From contig NZ_QOKV01000017.1 in assembly GCF_008365405.1 (NCBI RefSeq), forward strand, positions 81,303 to 145,302: 64,000 nucleotides of DNA, given 5' to 3'. Shown here one piece after another: positions 32,755 through 41,183 of the stretch. Position 1 is the first letter of the stretch. Every line of letters starts with the position of its first letter. The notes beneath the pieces were generated by a model. It had not been told where the DNA came from. It ran no database searches and saw nothing but the letters and a program-made list of their open reading frames with translations. Both the position numbers and the translations under genes were made by a program. Origin of the DNA: Azospirillum brasilense (lineage in GTDB: Bacteria; Pseudomonadota; Alphaproteobacteria; Azospirillales; Azospirillaceae).

Positions 32755-33024
32755 TCAGCTCCCCAGGATCGACTTGGTGGCCACGCCGGTGGAGGCGGTG
32801 TCGATCGAGTAGAGCGTGGCGACGCCCATGGTCGTGGCGGCCTGCATGGTCACGTAGGACTGCTGCTGGTTGTTGGTGGCGTTGTGGGCCGCGTTGGCCA
32901 GCGCCTGGGCCGTGGCCTGGAACAGGTTGCCCATGGCGATCGCCGGAGCGTCGCCCAGGACCTTGGTGTTGGCCTGGGTGACGGAATCGGTGATCTGGTC
33001 GTTCACGGCGGTCGGGAAAGCCAT
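32755..33024 (-). CDS. RebB-family R-body structural protein (copy 2)
   Basis: The protein has 89 residues. Its first 51 residues equal those of copy 1, from MAFPTAVNDQITDSVTQANT through 'AIAMGNLFQATAQALANAAH'. It then has 'NNQQQSYVTMQAATTMGVAT' against 'NAQQQSYVTAQAATTQGVAT' in copy 1. At DNA level 144 bases of this gene (32872-33015) are identical to copy 1, which means recent duplication or gene conversion. GAGGAC precedes the start. It lies 100 bases after copy 1. Confidence 0.88.
   Translation of the reverse strand: MAFPTAVNDQITDSVTQANTKVLGDAPAIAMGNLFQATAQALANAAHNATNNQQQSYVTMQAATTMGVATLYSIDTASTGVATKSILGS
32872..33015. repeat. 144-bp perfect repeat, copy in second RebB gene
   Basis: This block is identical base for base to 33263-33406, in the same orientation, 391 bases apart. 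Both blocks lie at the 5' ends of two adjacent reb genes. Confidence 0.92.
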
Positions 33025-33124
33025 TTGTTCGTCCTCTTCGGTTGTCTGCCGCCCGCCCGCCGCCCGTCATGGAAGGCGGGGTGGCGCAGGTGGTTTGAAA
33101 CGTCGACGGCGGCTTGGGTCCGGC

Positions 33125-33415
33125 TTACGAGCCGAGGCCCTTGACGCCGGTGCTGAGGATGCTCTTCGTCGCCACGCCGGTGGTGGCGGTGTCGATCGAG
33201 TAGAGCGTGGCCACGCCCTGGGTGGTGGCGGCCTGCGCGGTCACGTAGGACTGCTGCTGGGCGTTGGTGGCGTTGTGGGCCGCGTTGGCCAGCGCCTGGG
33301 CCGTGGCCTGGAACAGGTTGCCCATGGCGATCGCCGGAGCGTCGCCCAGGACCTTGGTGTTGGCCTGGGTGACGGAATCGGTGATCTGGTCGTTCACGGC
33401 GGTCGGAAATGCCAT
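33125..33415 (-). CDS. RebB-family R-body structural protein (copy 1)
   Basis: The protein has 96 residues and is the first gene of the cluster. It has the full RebB pattern: 'MAFPTAVNDQITDSVTQANT', 'KVLGDAPAIAMGNLFQATAQ', 'ALANAAHNATNAQQQSYVTA', and 'LYSIDTATTGVATKSILSTG'. The Ala/Gln-rich helices with Met and no Cys or signal peptide suit an intracellular polymer. GAGGAAAG precedes the ATG. A perfect inverted repeat lies 66 bases upstream, in a 480-bp gap that should hold the promoter. RebB proteins from endosymbionts such as Caedibacter build the killer R-body ribbon. Confidence 0.9.
   Translation of the reverse strand: MAFPTAVNDQITDSVTQANTKVLGDAPAIAMGNLFQATAQALANAAHNATNAQQQSYVTAQAATTQGVATLYSIDTATTGVATKSILSTGVKGLGS
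33263..33406. repeat. 144-bp perfect repeat, copy in first RebB gene
   Basis: This is the partner of the block at 32872-33015. Outside the block the two genes drift apart, which is what gene conversion leaves. Confidence 0.92.
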
Positions 33416-33895
33416 TGTCTTTCCTCACTGGTGGGGCCGGTTTCAAAGGCGGCCGCTGGTGGCGTCGATCATTCGCGCAGCCTCATGCGATCATGAGGTG
33501 CGTGAACGGTGGACGGTGCGACTGTAGCGATGTGGAATGCCGTCCGATTGGTCTATTCGGCGAAAGAATCCGCTGCATCGCGCGAATTTTATGCGCCTGG
33601 GTTGCGCTTCGGCGATCGATGCGGGGAAAGCGTGTGGTGTCGGCGCGACCGATTCTTGCGCGGTGGGCGCAACGATGGCCGCAAGGCCACGCAATTCCGC
33701 GTTCCACCGCCCGCGCCCCCGCGCGGGAAACCGGCGCCATCCGGAGGAATCGACGGCGAGGGGAGGGGCGACGGGAACGCGAAGCGGCGTCGCTCCACGG
33801 ATTGCGGGGGCGACGAACGAACTTACGCCGCTCTATTCTTGGTCTGCTCTTTGATGATACTGTCGATATGGAACGAAGTCTGGAAGGTGCCGAGC
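33416..33895. other. 480-bp divergent region between R-body cluster and YitT gene
   Basis: No gene is supported here; the frames that cross it look like shadows with unusual composition. Apart from the dyad at 33481-33498 it shows AT-richer stretches (around 33575-33595 and 33835-33865) that could be the promoters of the two divergent units. Confidence 0.45.
33481..33498 (-). promoter_or_regulatory. CCTCATG/CATGAGG dyad upstream of the R-body cluster
   Basis: A perfect inverted repeat with 7-base arms (CCTCATG and CATGAGG) and a 4-base spacer lies 66 bases upstream of the first reb start. It is the only clear symmetrical site in the gap and a likely operator for the cluster. The binding factor is unknown. 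Confidence 0.45.
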
Positions 33896-34552
33896 GTGCT
33901 TAAGAAAAGTGCAGTATCCGTGGTCCCAAACACTGCCCTTGCAACAAATGAAACCAAACGGGCGTCGCACAGCGCATTTGATAATGCGCAGGGGCAGCTG
34001 TTCGGCATCATCATGACCGCGTTCGGGATTTCCATACTGCATGCCGCCGGATTGATCACCGGGCAGGCGGCGGGGCTGTCCTTCGTCATCGCCTACGCCA
34101 CGGGCCTGGATTTCGGCCCCGTGTTCTTCGTGGTGAACCTGCCCTTCTACGCGCTGGCGCTGGCGCGCATCGGCTGGCGCTTCACCGCGAAGTCGCTTCT
34201 GGCGGTCACCAGCATCTCGGTGCTGACCACCCTGGCGCCGCAGGCGATCCGCTACGACGCGCTGCACCCCTATGTGGCGGCGGTCCTGGCGGGCTTCTGC
34301 ATCGGCATCGGGGTGATCGGCCTGTTCCGCCACGGCTCCAGCGGCGGCGGGGTGGGCATTCTCGCCTTCTACATCCAGGAGAAGACGGGCTTCCGCGCCG
34401 GCTGGCTGCAGGCCATGTTCGACGTGGTGATCTTCTCCATGGCGGTCTTCGTGATCGACGGGAAGGCGGTGCTGGCCTCGATGCTGGGGGCGGCGGTGCT
34501 GAACGCCTTTGTCGCCTTCAACCACCGGACGGACTGGTACGTGGCCCGCTGA
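33896..34552 (+). CDS. YitT-family membrane protein
   Basis: The protein has 218 residues and about five to six predicted membrane segments: 'GIIMTAFGISILHAAGLITG', 'AAGLSFVIAYATGLDFGPVF', 'VNLPFYALALARIGWRFTAK' and 'AVLAGFCIGIGVIGLFRHGS', followed by 'SSGGGVGILAFYIQEKTG', the family's glycine-rich GGVDI-like block. It lacks the C-terminal DUF2179 domain of longer YitT proteins. Function in the family is unknown. The GTG at 33896, 8 bases after GGAAGG, is the chosen start; an ATG at 33854 is an alternative. Confidence 0.8.
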   Translation: MLKKSAVSVVPNTALATNETKRASHSAFDNAQGQLFGIIMTAFGISILHAAGLITGQAAGLSFVIAYATGLDFGPVFFVVNLPFYALALARIGWRFTAKSLLAVTSISVLTTLAPQAIRYDALHPYVAAVLAGFCIGIGVIGLFRHGSSGGGVGILAFYIQEKTGFRAGWLQAMFDVVIFSMAVFVIDGKAVLASMLGAAVLNAFVAFNHRTDWYVAR

Positions 34553-34754
34553 GACCCCTCTTCCGGCACCATCCCGTCGCGGCCGACGCGGGCCGTTGCA
34601 TTTCTCCGCGGGATTGGTACCCTGTCCCGCATCGCCAGCCGCGCTGGCCGTAAGCGTTCAACGTCAACCAACGCACTCAACGATCCTCGCCGATCGGAGT
34701 GCGTTCGCGTGTTCGGACGGACGGCCATCGGCGGGGACCAGTGTGGAGCACACC

Positions 34755-35975
34755 ATGGGTCCCCATCAAAGGCCGGATCAAAGGCCGGTATCGGCGCGCG
34801 ATCCGGCGCAAGGCCGCCTGATCGTCCTGACCGCCGTCCTCTTCGTCTCCTACCTCTGTGTCGCCCTGTCCCTTCCCGTGGTGCCGCTGTTCGTGGCCGG
34901 GGATCTCGGGATGGGCAATGTCTGGGCCGGGCTGGGCGTGGGAAGCGCCTTCCTCGCCACCATCCTCAGCCGCGGCTTCGCCGGAACCGTCTCCGACCGA
35001 CGCGGCGCCAAGCGCGCGGTCGGGCGGGGGCTGGCCTTCTATGTGGCCGGCGGGCTGGTCTCGATGACCGCCGGTCCACTGTCGTTCTCGCCATGGGCGG
35101 CCTTTTCCGTGCTGGTGGCGGGCCGCCTGCTCATCGGCGTCGGCGAAAGCCTCGTCGGGGTCGGGGTGGTCGCCTGGGGGATCGGCATCGTCGGTCCGCA
35201 GCGCTCGGGCCGCGTGCTGGCGCTGATCGGGGCGGCGCTCTACGGCGCCTTCGCGGCCGGCGGACCGCTGGGGCTGGCGCTGCTCGATCGCTTCGGCTTT
35301 TCCGGCGTCATGGCGGTCAGCGTTCTGTTGCCCGCCGTCGGGCTTCTCGCGATCCGGCGCATGGAGGGCATCCCGGCCCATCCCGACGCCGAGCGCCCGC
35401 CCTTCCGCAGCGTGCTGGGGCGGATCTGGAGGCAGGGCGCCGTCGTCAGCCTCCAGGGCATCGGCTTCGCCGCCATCGGCGCCTTCTTCTCGCTGCACTT
35501 CGTCCGTGAGGGCTGGCCCCACGCCGGGCTCGGCCTGACCGCCTTCGGGCTCGGCTTCGTGCTCGTCCGCTTCGCGCTGGGCCATCTGCCCGACCGCTTC
35601 GGCGGCCTGCGCGTGGCGATGGGGTCGCTGGCGGTGGAGGCGGTCGGGCAGGCGCTGCTGTGGACCGCGGGCGACCCCGTCACGGCGCTGGCCGGTGCCT
35701 TCCTGACGGGACTCGGCTGCTCGCTGGTCTTTCCCGCCATGGGGCGAGAGGTCGTCCATTTGGTCGAGCCGCAACTGCGCGGCACCGCGCTCGGCGCCTT
35801 CGCGGCGTTCCAGGACGTCGCCTACGGCCTGACCGGCCCCCTGGCCGGGCTGCTCGCCGACCGGGTGGGCTACGGCGGTGTCTTCCTGCTGGGGAGCGCC
35901 GCCGCCGTGCTGGGTTTCCTGACCACCGTCCAACTGCTGCGCGTGCGGCCGGTGGCGAAGGCCAGCCCGACCTGA
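34755..35975 (+). CDS. Major facilitator superfamily transporter
   Basis: The protein has 406 residues and 12 predicted membrane segments. It has the loop 2-3 signature 'RGFAGTVSDRRGAKRAVGRG' and 'RLLIGVGESLVGVGVVAWGI' on helix 4-5. The second half has 'LGHLPDRFGGLRVAMGSLAV'. It resembles the arabinose-efflux-like MFS group; the substrate is unknown. It stands alone with a 200-bp leader. GGAG is 7 bases before the ATG. It ends 6 bases before the convergent motB gene. Confidence 0.85.
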   Translation: MGPHQRPDQRPVSARDPAQGRLIVLTAVLFVSYLCVALSLPVVPLFVAGDLGMGNVWAGLGVGSAFLATILSRGFAGTVSDRRGAKRAVGRGLAFYVAGGLVSMTAGPLSFSPWAAFSVLVAGRLLIGVGESLVGVGVVAWGIGIVGPQRSGRVLALIGAALYGAFAAGGPLGLALLDRFGFSGVMAVSVLLPAVGLLAIRRMEGIPAHPDAERPPFRSVLGRIWRQGAVVSLQGIGFAAIGAFFSLHFVREGWPHAGLGLTAFGLGFVLVRFALGHLPDRFGGLRVAMGSLAVEAVGQALLWTAGDPVTALAGAFLTGLGCSLVFPAMGREVVHLVEPQLRGTALGAFAAFQDVAYGLTGPLAGLLADRVGYGGVFLLGSAAAVLGFLTTVQLLRVRPVAKASPT

Positions 35976-35981
35976 GGGGAC

Positions 35982-36932
35982 CTATTCCCCCGCCGCGGCC
36001 TTCAGGAGGGTGATGCTGATCCGCCGGTTCTGCGGGGCCAGCGGGTTGGCGGCGTCGAGATGGTCGAGGTCGGCGCGGCCCTCCACCCGGACGATCCGCC
36101 GGGCCGGCACGCCGGAAGCGATCAGCTCGCGGCGGGCGGCGTTGGCGCGGTCACTGGACAGTTCCCAATTGCCGTACTTCGCCCCGTCCGCATAGCCCAG
36201 CGCGTCGGTGTGGCCGGTGATGCTGAGGCGGTTGGGTGACGACGCGACGGCGCCGGCAACCAGCCGCATCAGGCGCCGTCCCTGCTCGTTCATCTGGGCG
36301 GAGCCGACGTTGTACATCGACACCTTCGCCTGATCGGTGAGCTGCACGCGCAGGCCGACGGACGTCTGCTCGATGACCACGCTTCCGGCGAGCGCCCCCA
36401 GCTCCGGCATCGTCTCCAGCGCCGTGCGCAGGTCGCGCTCAGCCTTCTCCAAACCCTGCTGTTCGCTCAGCGCCGCGGTCTGGCGGTCGAGCAGGGCCTC
36501 CAGCTCCGCCCGCGCGTCGCGGTCCGGCTGGCTTTTGCCGCCGGACGGGTTGGGCATGGGGTCCTTGCGGCCGGCGGGCTCGCGGTCGCTCTCGCCGAGC
36601 GAGGCGACGACGGGCGGGGCGGCCACCGGCACGCTGTGCTCCCCCGGCGCGTTGGGGGTGGACAACGCCCCCGTCTTGTCCACCGCCCGTCCGGCGAGCA
36701 TGCCGTCGGCGCCCGAGTTGGACTGCGACAGGGCCACCGGGTTGAAATAGTCGGCGATGCCCTTGCGCTGCTCCACCGTGGTGATGTTCATCAGCCACAT
36801 GATCAGGAAGAAGGTCATCATCGCCGTCACGAAGTCGGCGTAGGCCAGCTTCCAGGCGCTGTTGTGCTCCTCCTCCTCCTCGCCGTAGCGGCGCTTGATG
36901 ATGATCGTCGGCTCGATGCGCTTGCGGGGCAT
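35982..36932 (-). CDS. motB: Flagellar motor stator protein MotB
   Basis: The protein has 316 residues. A short cytoplasmic N-terminus is followed by one membrane helix in 'WKLAYADFVTAMMTFFLIMW', which holds the proton-carrying Asp of 'AYADFVTAMM'. A periplasmic linker (60-180) and an OmpA-like peptidoglycan-binding domain follow, with 'RLSITGHTDALGYADG' and 'ELSSDRANAARRELIASG', and 'NRRISITLL' at the end. It anchors the MotA/MotB stator to the cell wall. It lies 9 bases after motA in the same operon. Confidence 0.93.
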   Translation of the reverse strand: MPRKRIEPTIIIKRRYGEEEEEHNSAWKLAYADFVTAMMTFFLIMWLMNITTVEQRKGIADYFNPVALSQSNSGADGMLAGRAVDKTGALSTPNAPGEHSVPVAAPPVVASLGESDREPAGRKDPMPNPSGGKSQPDRDARAELEALLDRQTAALSEQQGLEKAERDLRTALETMPELGALAGSVVIEQTSVGLRVQLTDQAKVSMYNVGSAQMNEQGRRLMRLVAGAVASSPNRLSITGHTDALGYADGAKYGNWELSSDRANAARRELIASGVPARRIVRVEGRADLDHLDAANPLAPQNRRISITLLKAAAGE

Positions 36933-36941
36933 GGCGGGGCC

Positions 36942-37829
36942 TCAGGCGGTCTGGCTCGCCTCGCGGGCCTTCGCCTGCGAGGAGAGGGTGGTGGCGACCT
37001 CGACCTCGGCGAGGCTCGGCTGCGTGTCGGCGAACAGCACCTTGCGGGCGAACTCCGCGCAGACCTGCGGAGGGCTGCCGCGCAGATAGGCGCCCAGCCC
37101 CGCGCGCACGCAGATGAACAGCGTCAGCTCCGACTCGCGGCGATGGCGGGCGGCGGCGGCGATCGGGCCGACCAGACCGTAGGACAGCAGCACGCCGAGG
37201 AAGGTGCCGGTCAGCGCCCCGCCGATCATGTGGCCCAGCACCTCCGGCGGCTCGCTGATCGCGCTCATGGCGTTGATGACGCCCAGCACGGCGGCGACGA
37301 TGCCGAGCGCCGGCAGCGCGTCGGCCAGATTTTGCAGCGCCTTCGGCACCTGGTTCAGCTCGCGCCCGATGGTCTCGATCTCCTCGTTCATCAGGGCTTC
37401 CAGGTCGTGCGGGTTGTCCTGGCCGAGCGCGATCAGGCGCAAGTAGTCGCACAGGAAGGTGACGCAGCGCGGCTGGCGGAAGACCGAGGGGTACTGGGCG
37501 AAGATCGGGCTGTCGTCCGGCTTGTCGATGTCGCTCTCGATGTTCGACACGCCCTTGGACTTCGCCTGCCGCAGCAGGGCGTAGAGCAGCGAGATCAGGT
37601 CGAGATACTCGTCCTTGCTGGTGTGGCGCCCGCGGGCCACCGCGCCGATGGTGCGCACGGTGGCGCGCAGCACCGCCATGGAGTTGGCGATGACGTAGCC
37701 GCCGATGCCGGCGCCGACGATGATGACGATCTCCACGGGTTGCCACAGCACGCCCATCCGCCCGCCCATGGCGGCGAAGCCGCCGAGCACGCTCAGGAAG
37801 ACCGCGACGATTCCGAACAGCAAACGCAT
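36942..37829 (-). CDS. motA: Flagellar motor stator protein MotA
   Basis: The protein has 295 residues and four predicted membrane helices: 'LLFGIVAVFLSVLGGFAAMG', 'VEIVIIVGAGIGGYVIANSM', then near the C-terminal half 'PALGIVAAVLGVINAMSAIS' and 'GTFLGVLLSYGLVGPIAAAA'. The cytoplasmic loop between helices 2 and 3 contains charged residues that face FliG (e.g. 'LNEVP'-type 'ELNQVPKALQNLADALPALG'). Length and motifs are typical of the proteobacterial MotA. The start at 37829 is fixed by the hydrophobic N-terminus. It is followed closely by motB and preceded by a TPR protein gene. Confidence 0.93.
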   Translation of the reverse strand: MRLLFGIVAVFLSVLGGFAAMGGRMGVLWQPVEIVIIVGAGIGGYVIANSMAVLRATVRTIGAVARGRHTSKDEYLDLISLLYALLRQAKSKGVSNIESDIDKPDDSPIFAQYPSVFRQPRCVTFLCDYLRLIALGQDNPHDLEALMNEEIETIGRELNQVPKALQNLADALPALGIVAAVLGVINAMSAISEPPEVLGHMIGGALTGTFLGVLLSYGLVGPIAAAARHRRESELTLFICVRAGLGAYLRGSPPQVCAEFARKVLFADTQPSLAEVEVATTLSSQAKAREASQTA

Positions 37830-37899
37830 GATGTGTGTCCTCCGGCTCGGCCGAAAAGGGGAAGCGGGCTCTGGGAGCCGTCGTGTGGGGCGGGAGCCG

Positions 37900-40293
37900 T
37901 CAGGGCGCTTTCCACCGGCGCAGCACGCCGGCCAGCGCGTCGGCGGCGGCGAGCTGACCATTGACCGTGGCGCTGGACAGCGGCTTGCCCGGCGGATCGG
38001 GCGGGACGGCCAGGGCGTCGAGCAGGCCGGCCCAGCGCGTTCCGGCCAGCGCCTTGCCGTGGCGCTCCGCGGCGGCGGTCACCGCCGCGCCGTCGCCCGC
38101 CCGGAAGGCGGCCAGCGCGTGGAAGGCGATGTCGTCCGGCAGGGGAGCATCCTGCCCGCCCAGCAGCTCGGCGTAGGCGGCGCGGGCCGCCGGCCACTCG
38201 CCGGCGCGGAACAGGCTGTCCGCCCGGATGCGCGCCGCGTCGGGGCCGGTCAAGCCGCGCAGCGCGTCGAAGGCGCGCATCGCCTCGCCTTCGGTGGCGA
38301 AGGCCTCGGCGCGCAGCAGGGCGCGGCGCTCGGCTGCGGCGGCGTCCGGCGCGGGGCCGGCGGTGTGGTCCAGCACGGCCAGCGCCTCCGTCCCGCGCCC
38401 GGCGTCCAGCAGCACGCGGGCCAGTTCCAGCCCAACCGCCGTGCGCTCGGCGCCGCGCGTGGCCTCGGCGACGGTGTGGAGCAGGCGCGCGGCCTCCAGC
38501 GTGAAGCCGCCGCGGGCCAGCAGCCGGGCGAGCCGGCGTTGCCGCGTTCCGTCCTCGTCGTCGGTCAGCGTCACCGTGCGGCCGTAGCGCACCTGGAGCG
38601 ACAGCGCGTCGAGCGCGCTGCCCGGGGTCGTCTCCAAATGGCCGATCACCGCGTCGAGAAGCCCGCGCCCGGTGGTCAGCGCCGCCTGGCCGCGCGCCGT
38701 CGCGCCGAAGCGGCGGCCGAGCAGGCCGAAGATGTCCAGCGCCGCGTCGATCCGCCCGGTGCGGGTGTAGGCGGCACCGAGGGCGGCCAGCGCGTCCGTC
38801 TCGACGTCGCCGCCGCGCCAGGCGTAGCGCAGGCTTTCCAGCTCGGCGATGGCGCCGGCATCGTCCAGCGAACCGCTGGCCAGCCGCAGTTCGATGGAGC
38901 GCACCTGGGCGCGGTGGCCGTAGAGGTTGGGCAGGGCGGCGGCCCGCTTGTAGTGGGTCAGCGCCTCCGCCGTCTCGTTGTGCAGCTCCGCCAAGCGGCC
39001 GCGGAAGAGGTCGAGCCGCCCGTCGGTGGAGCCGATGCCGTCCAGCGTGATCATCTCCAGCACGATCAGGTTCAGCGCCGCGCCGTCCGCCGCCTCGCCC
39101 GCCGATTCGGCGAGCAGGGTGAGCAGGCGGCCGCGCAGGTCGGCGGGGTAGGACAGCAGCCGCTTCAACGCGATGGGCAGGCTCGATTTCGCCGCGGCCC
39201 AGCGGCTGGGGGCCAGGGTGGCGCTGCGCCAGACGTGATGGTCGGCGGCGGCGGGGGTGGGCTGGGCGCGGACGAACTGGCTGTCGTCGGGATCGGCGGT
39301 GCCGTCCAGCGCGCGGAAGGCGTCGCGCAGCAGGCGCAGCTCGTAGCGCTGGTCCGGCCCCGGCGTCAGGCTCTCCGCGGCGTCCAGCGCGGCGCGGCCC
39401 TCCTCCGGCAGGGCGCGGGCCAGCGTGAAGCGGGCCATGGCGAGCAGCGCGTCCACCCGCGCGCGGCCCTGGCTCTCGGCGATGCGCTGCTCCAGATGCT
39501 GCTTGCGCGCGGGGTAGTCGTCGCCGGCCCAGGCGTCCAGGTCGAAGGCGCGGATCGGCGGGTCGGCCTGGACCGCGGGAATGGGGGCAGGGGCCGGCGG
39601 CATGGCTGACGGCGGCATGGCGGCCACTGTCTTGGCGGGCTCCGGCTTAGGGGGCGGGGCGGGCGGCGGGGCTTTGGCGACCGGCTGCGGCGCGACCGGC
39701 TGCGGCGCCTGGACGATGGGTTGCGCCTGCGCGCTGGCGACCGGACTCAGCCGCTCGGCGAGGCTGACGGGCGCTGCTTGCGCTGCCACCATCGGAGCGG
39801 TCGCCGCTTCGTGGGCCGGCGGCGGCGCGATCACCGGGAACACCGACGCGCCGGGCGCCTCGGCCAGCAGGATGCCTTCGGACGCCGGGACCGGGGCGCC
39901 GGGCTTGCGCGCCGGGCGCGGCGGGTCGGCCACGTCGATGAAGGTGATCCGGCGCTCCCGGCGCACGGTGACGCGGGCGCCGCAGGGCCAGTCCATCGTC
40001 AGGCTGCGCCCGTCCTCGGCCGTCTGGAAGCCGGTCAACCGCCGCGAATAGGTGCCGTTCAGCGCCTCCAGCGGCCAGGGGACCGCCTGCGAAAAGGCGA
40101 TGCGCCCACCGCAGCTTCCCACATCGACCGCCGGGGCGCCCTGCGCGTTGACCAGCGCCAGACGCGAGAAGTCGGCGTGGTCTCCCGTCTGCACGGTGAT
40201 GAGGGCCGGGTCCGCGGCGCTTGCGGGCGCGGTGAGGGCGGTGGTGACCGACAGCAGGGCCAGGGAGATGGACAGGGTCCGGCAGGGATGCAT
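37900..40293 (-). CDS. Exported TPR-repeat protein in the mot operon
   Basis: The protein has 797 residues, with a signal peptide (MHPCRTLSISLALLSVTTAL, then TAPASAADP). A beta-rich N-terminal domain (30-130) with 'SYDVGSCGGRIAFSQAVP'-like text is followed by a Pro/Ala-rich linker (about 135-255). Many helical TPR-like repeats (260-790) follow, e.g. 'LEQRIAESQGRARVDALLAM', 'LGAAYTRTGRIDAALDIFGL' and 'LARVLLDAGRGTEALAVLDH'. It is probably periplasmic. It precedes motA by 70 bases on the same strand, and divergently faces flgF. In rhizobia a periplasmic protein, MotC, is needed for motor function and lies beside motB; this gene may be a functional counterpart, but homology is not shown. Confidence 0.8.
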   Translation of the reverse strand: MHPCRTLSISLALLSVTTALTAPASAADPALITVQTGDHADFSRLALVNAQGAPAVDVGSCGGRIAFSQAVPWPLEALNGTYSRRLTGFQTAEDGRSLTMDWPCGARVTVRRERRITFIDVADPPRPARKPGAPVPASEGILLAEAPGASVFPVIAPPPAHEAATAPMVAAQAAPVSLAERLSPVASAQAQPIVQAPQPVAPQPVAKAPPPAPPPKPEPAKTVAAMPPSAMPPAPAPIPAVQADPPIRAFDLDAWAGDDYPARKQHLEQRIAESQGRARVDALLAMARFTLARALPEEGRAALDAAESLTPGPDQRYELRLLRDAFRALDGTADPDDSQFVRAQPTPAAADHHVWRSATLAPSRWAAAKSSLPIALKRLLSYPADLRGRLLTLLAESAGEAADGAALNLIVLEMITLDGIGSTDGRLDLFRGRLAELHNETAEALTHYKRAAALPNLYGHRAQVRSIELRLASGSLDDAGAIAELESLRYAWRGGDVETDALAALGAAYTRTGRIDAALDIFGLLGRRFGATARGQAALTTGRGLLDAVIGHLETTPGSALDALSLQVRYGRTVTLTDDEDGTRQRRLARLLARGGFTLEAARLLHTVAEATRGAERTAVGLELARVLLDAGRGTEALAVLDHTAGPAPDAAAAERRALLRAEAFATEGEAMRAFDALRGLTGPDAARIRADSLFRAGEWPAARAAYAELLGGQDAPLPDDIAFHALAAFRAGDGAAVTAAAERHGKALAGTRWAGLLDALAVPPDPPGKPLSSATVNGQLAAADALAGVLRRWKAP

Positions 40294-40436
40294 CGCGACT
40301 GCCCCAAATTTTATCTAAATCGGAATCAAATCCCCCAAGACACCGGTCAGTTCCCGTCGCGGCACCCCAGGTTGAAACCCGGCTTTAAACTGCATCACCT
40401 AGGTTAAGGCGGCGTTCAAACCGAAGGTGTCCGGCG

Positions 40437-41165
40437 ATGGAGAATCCCCTTTACATTGGATTGTCGCGGCAAGTGGCGTTGCGTCGGCAGCTCGATGTCG
40501 TGGCGAACAACATCGCCAACATGAACACTGCGGGATTCCGCGGTGAACGCATGCTGTTCGAGGCGGCGATGGAGCGCGGCGGCATGAAGCCGTCCGACAA
40601 GATCGCCTTCACCATCGACCGCGCCACCTACACCGACTTCACCGCCGGCAGCCTGAAGCCGACCGACAACCCCTACGACGTGGCGCTGGACGGCGACGGC
40701 TGGCTCCAGGTGCAGACGCCGGACGGCCCGCGCTACACCCGCGACGGGCGGATGCGCCGCGACGTGGACGGGCAGCTCGTGAACGCCGGCGGCTTCCCCT
40801 ATCTGGACGACAACCAGCAGCCCATCGTCATCCCGGCCGACCGCAGCCGGATGGAGATCGGCACCGACGGGCTGGTCTCCGCCGACAACGAGATGATCGC
40901 CCGGCTGCGCGTCGTCCGCTTCGAGAGCCCGCAGGCGCTCGCCCAGACCGGCGACGTGCTGTTCGACGCCGGGGACGCCCAGCCCCTGCCGGCCCCCGAC
41001 GCCCGCCTCGTCCAGGGCAAGCTGGAGCAGTCCAACGTCCAGTCCATCGCCGAGATGTCGCGGATGATGGAGCTGACGCGCGACTACCAGTCGGTCACCC
41101 GCATGATGGACGACGGGCAGGACCTGCTGCGCTCCGCCATCAACCGCCTCGGCAAATCCGCTTAA
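40437..41165 (+). CDS. flgF: Flagellar proximal rod protein FlgF
   Basis: The protein has 242 residues. The N-terminal Flg_bb_rod motif is 'LSRQVALRRQLDVVANNIAN' with 'MNTAGFRGER'; the core has 'NPYDVALDGDGWLQVQTPDG' and 'YTRDGRMRRD'. The C-terminus 'LEQSNVQSIAEMSRMMELTR' is the Flg_bbr_C motif of rod and hook proteins. FlgF is one of the rod segments crossing the periplasm. It opens the operon flgF-flgG-flgA-flgH-fliL-like, 143 bases from the divergent TPR gene. Confidence 0.94.
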   Translation: MENPLYIGLSRQVALRRQLDVVANNIANMNTAGFRGERMLFEAAMERGGMKPSDKIAFTIDRATYTDFTAGSLKPTDNPYDVALDGDGWLQVQTPDGPRYTRDGRMRRDVDGQLVNAGGFPYLDDNQQPIVIPADRSRMEIGTDGLVSADNEMIARLRVVRFESPQALAQTGDVLFDAGDAQPLPAPDARLVQGKLEQSNVQSIAEMSRMMELTRDYQSVTRMMDDGQDLLRSAINRLGKSA

Positions 41166-41183
41166 AATCAGGAGATTGCGTCC

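Noticed and set aside
40294..40436. Sigma54 promoter before flgF
   Set aside because: CGGCAC-5-GTTGA is close to TGGCAC-5-TTGC but lacks the key GC at the -12 box. It is too weak to call.
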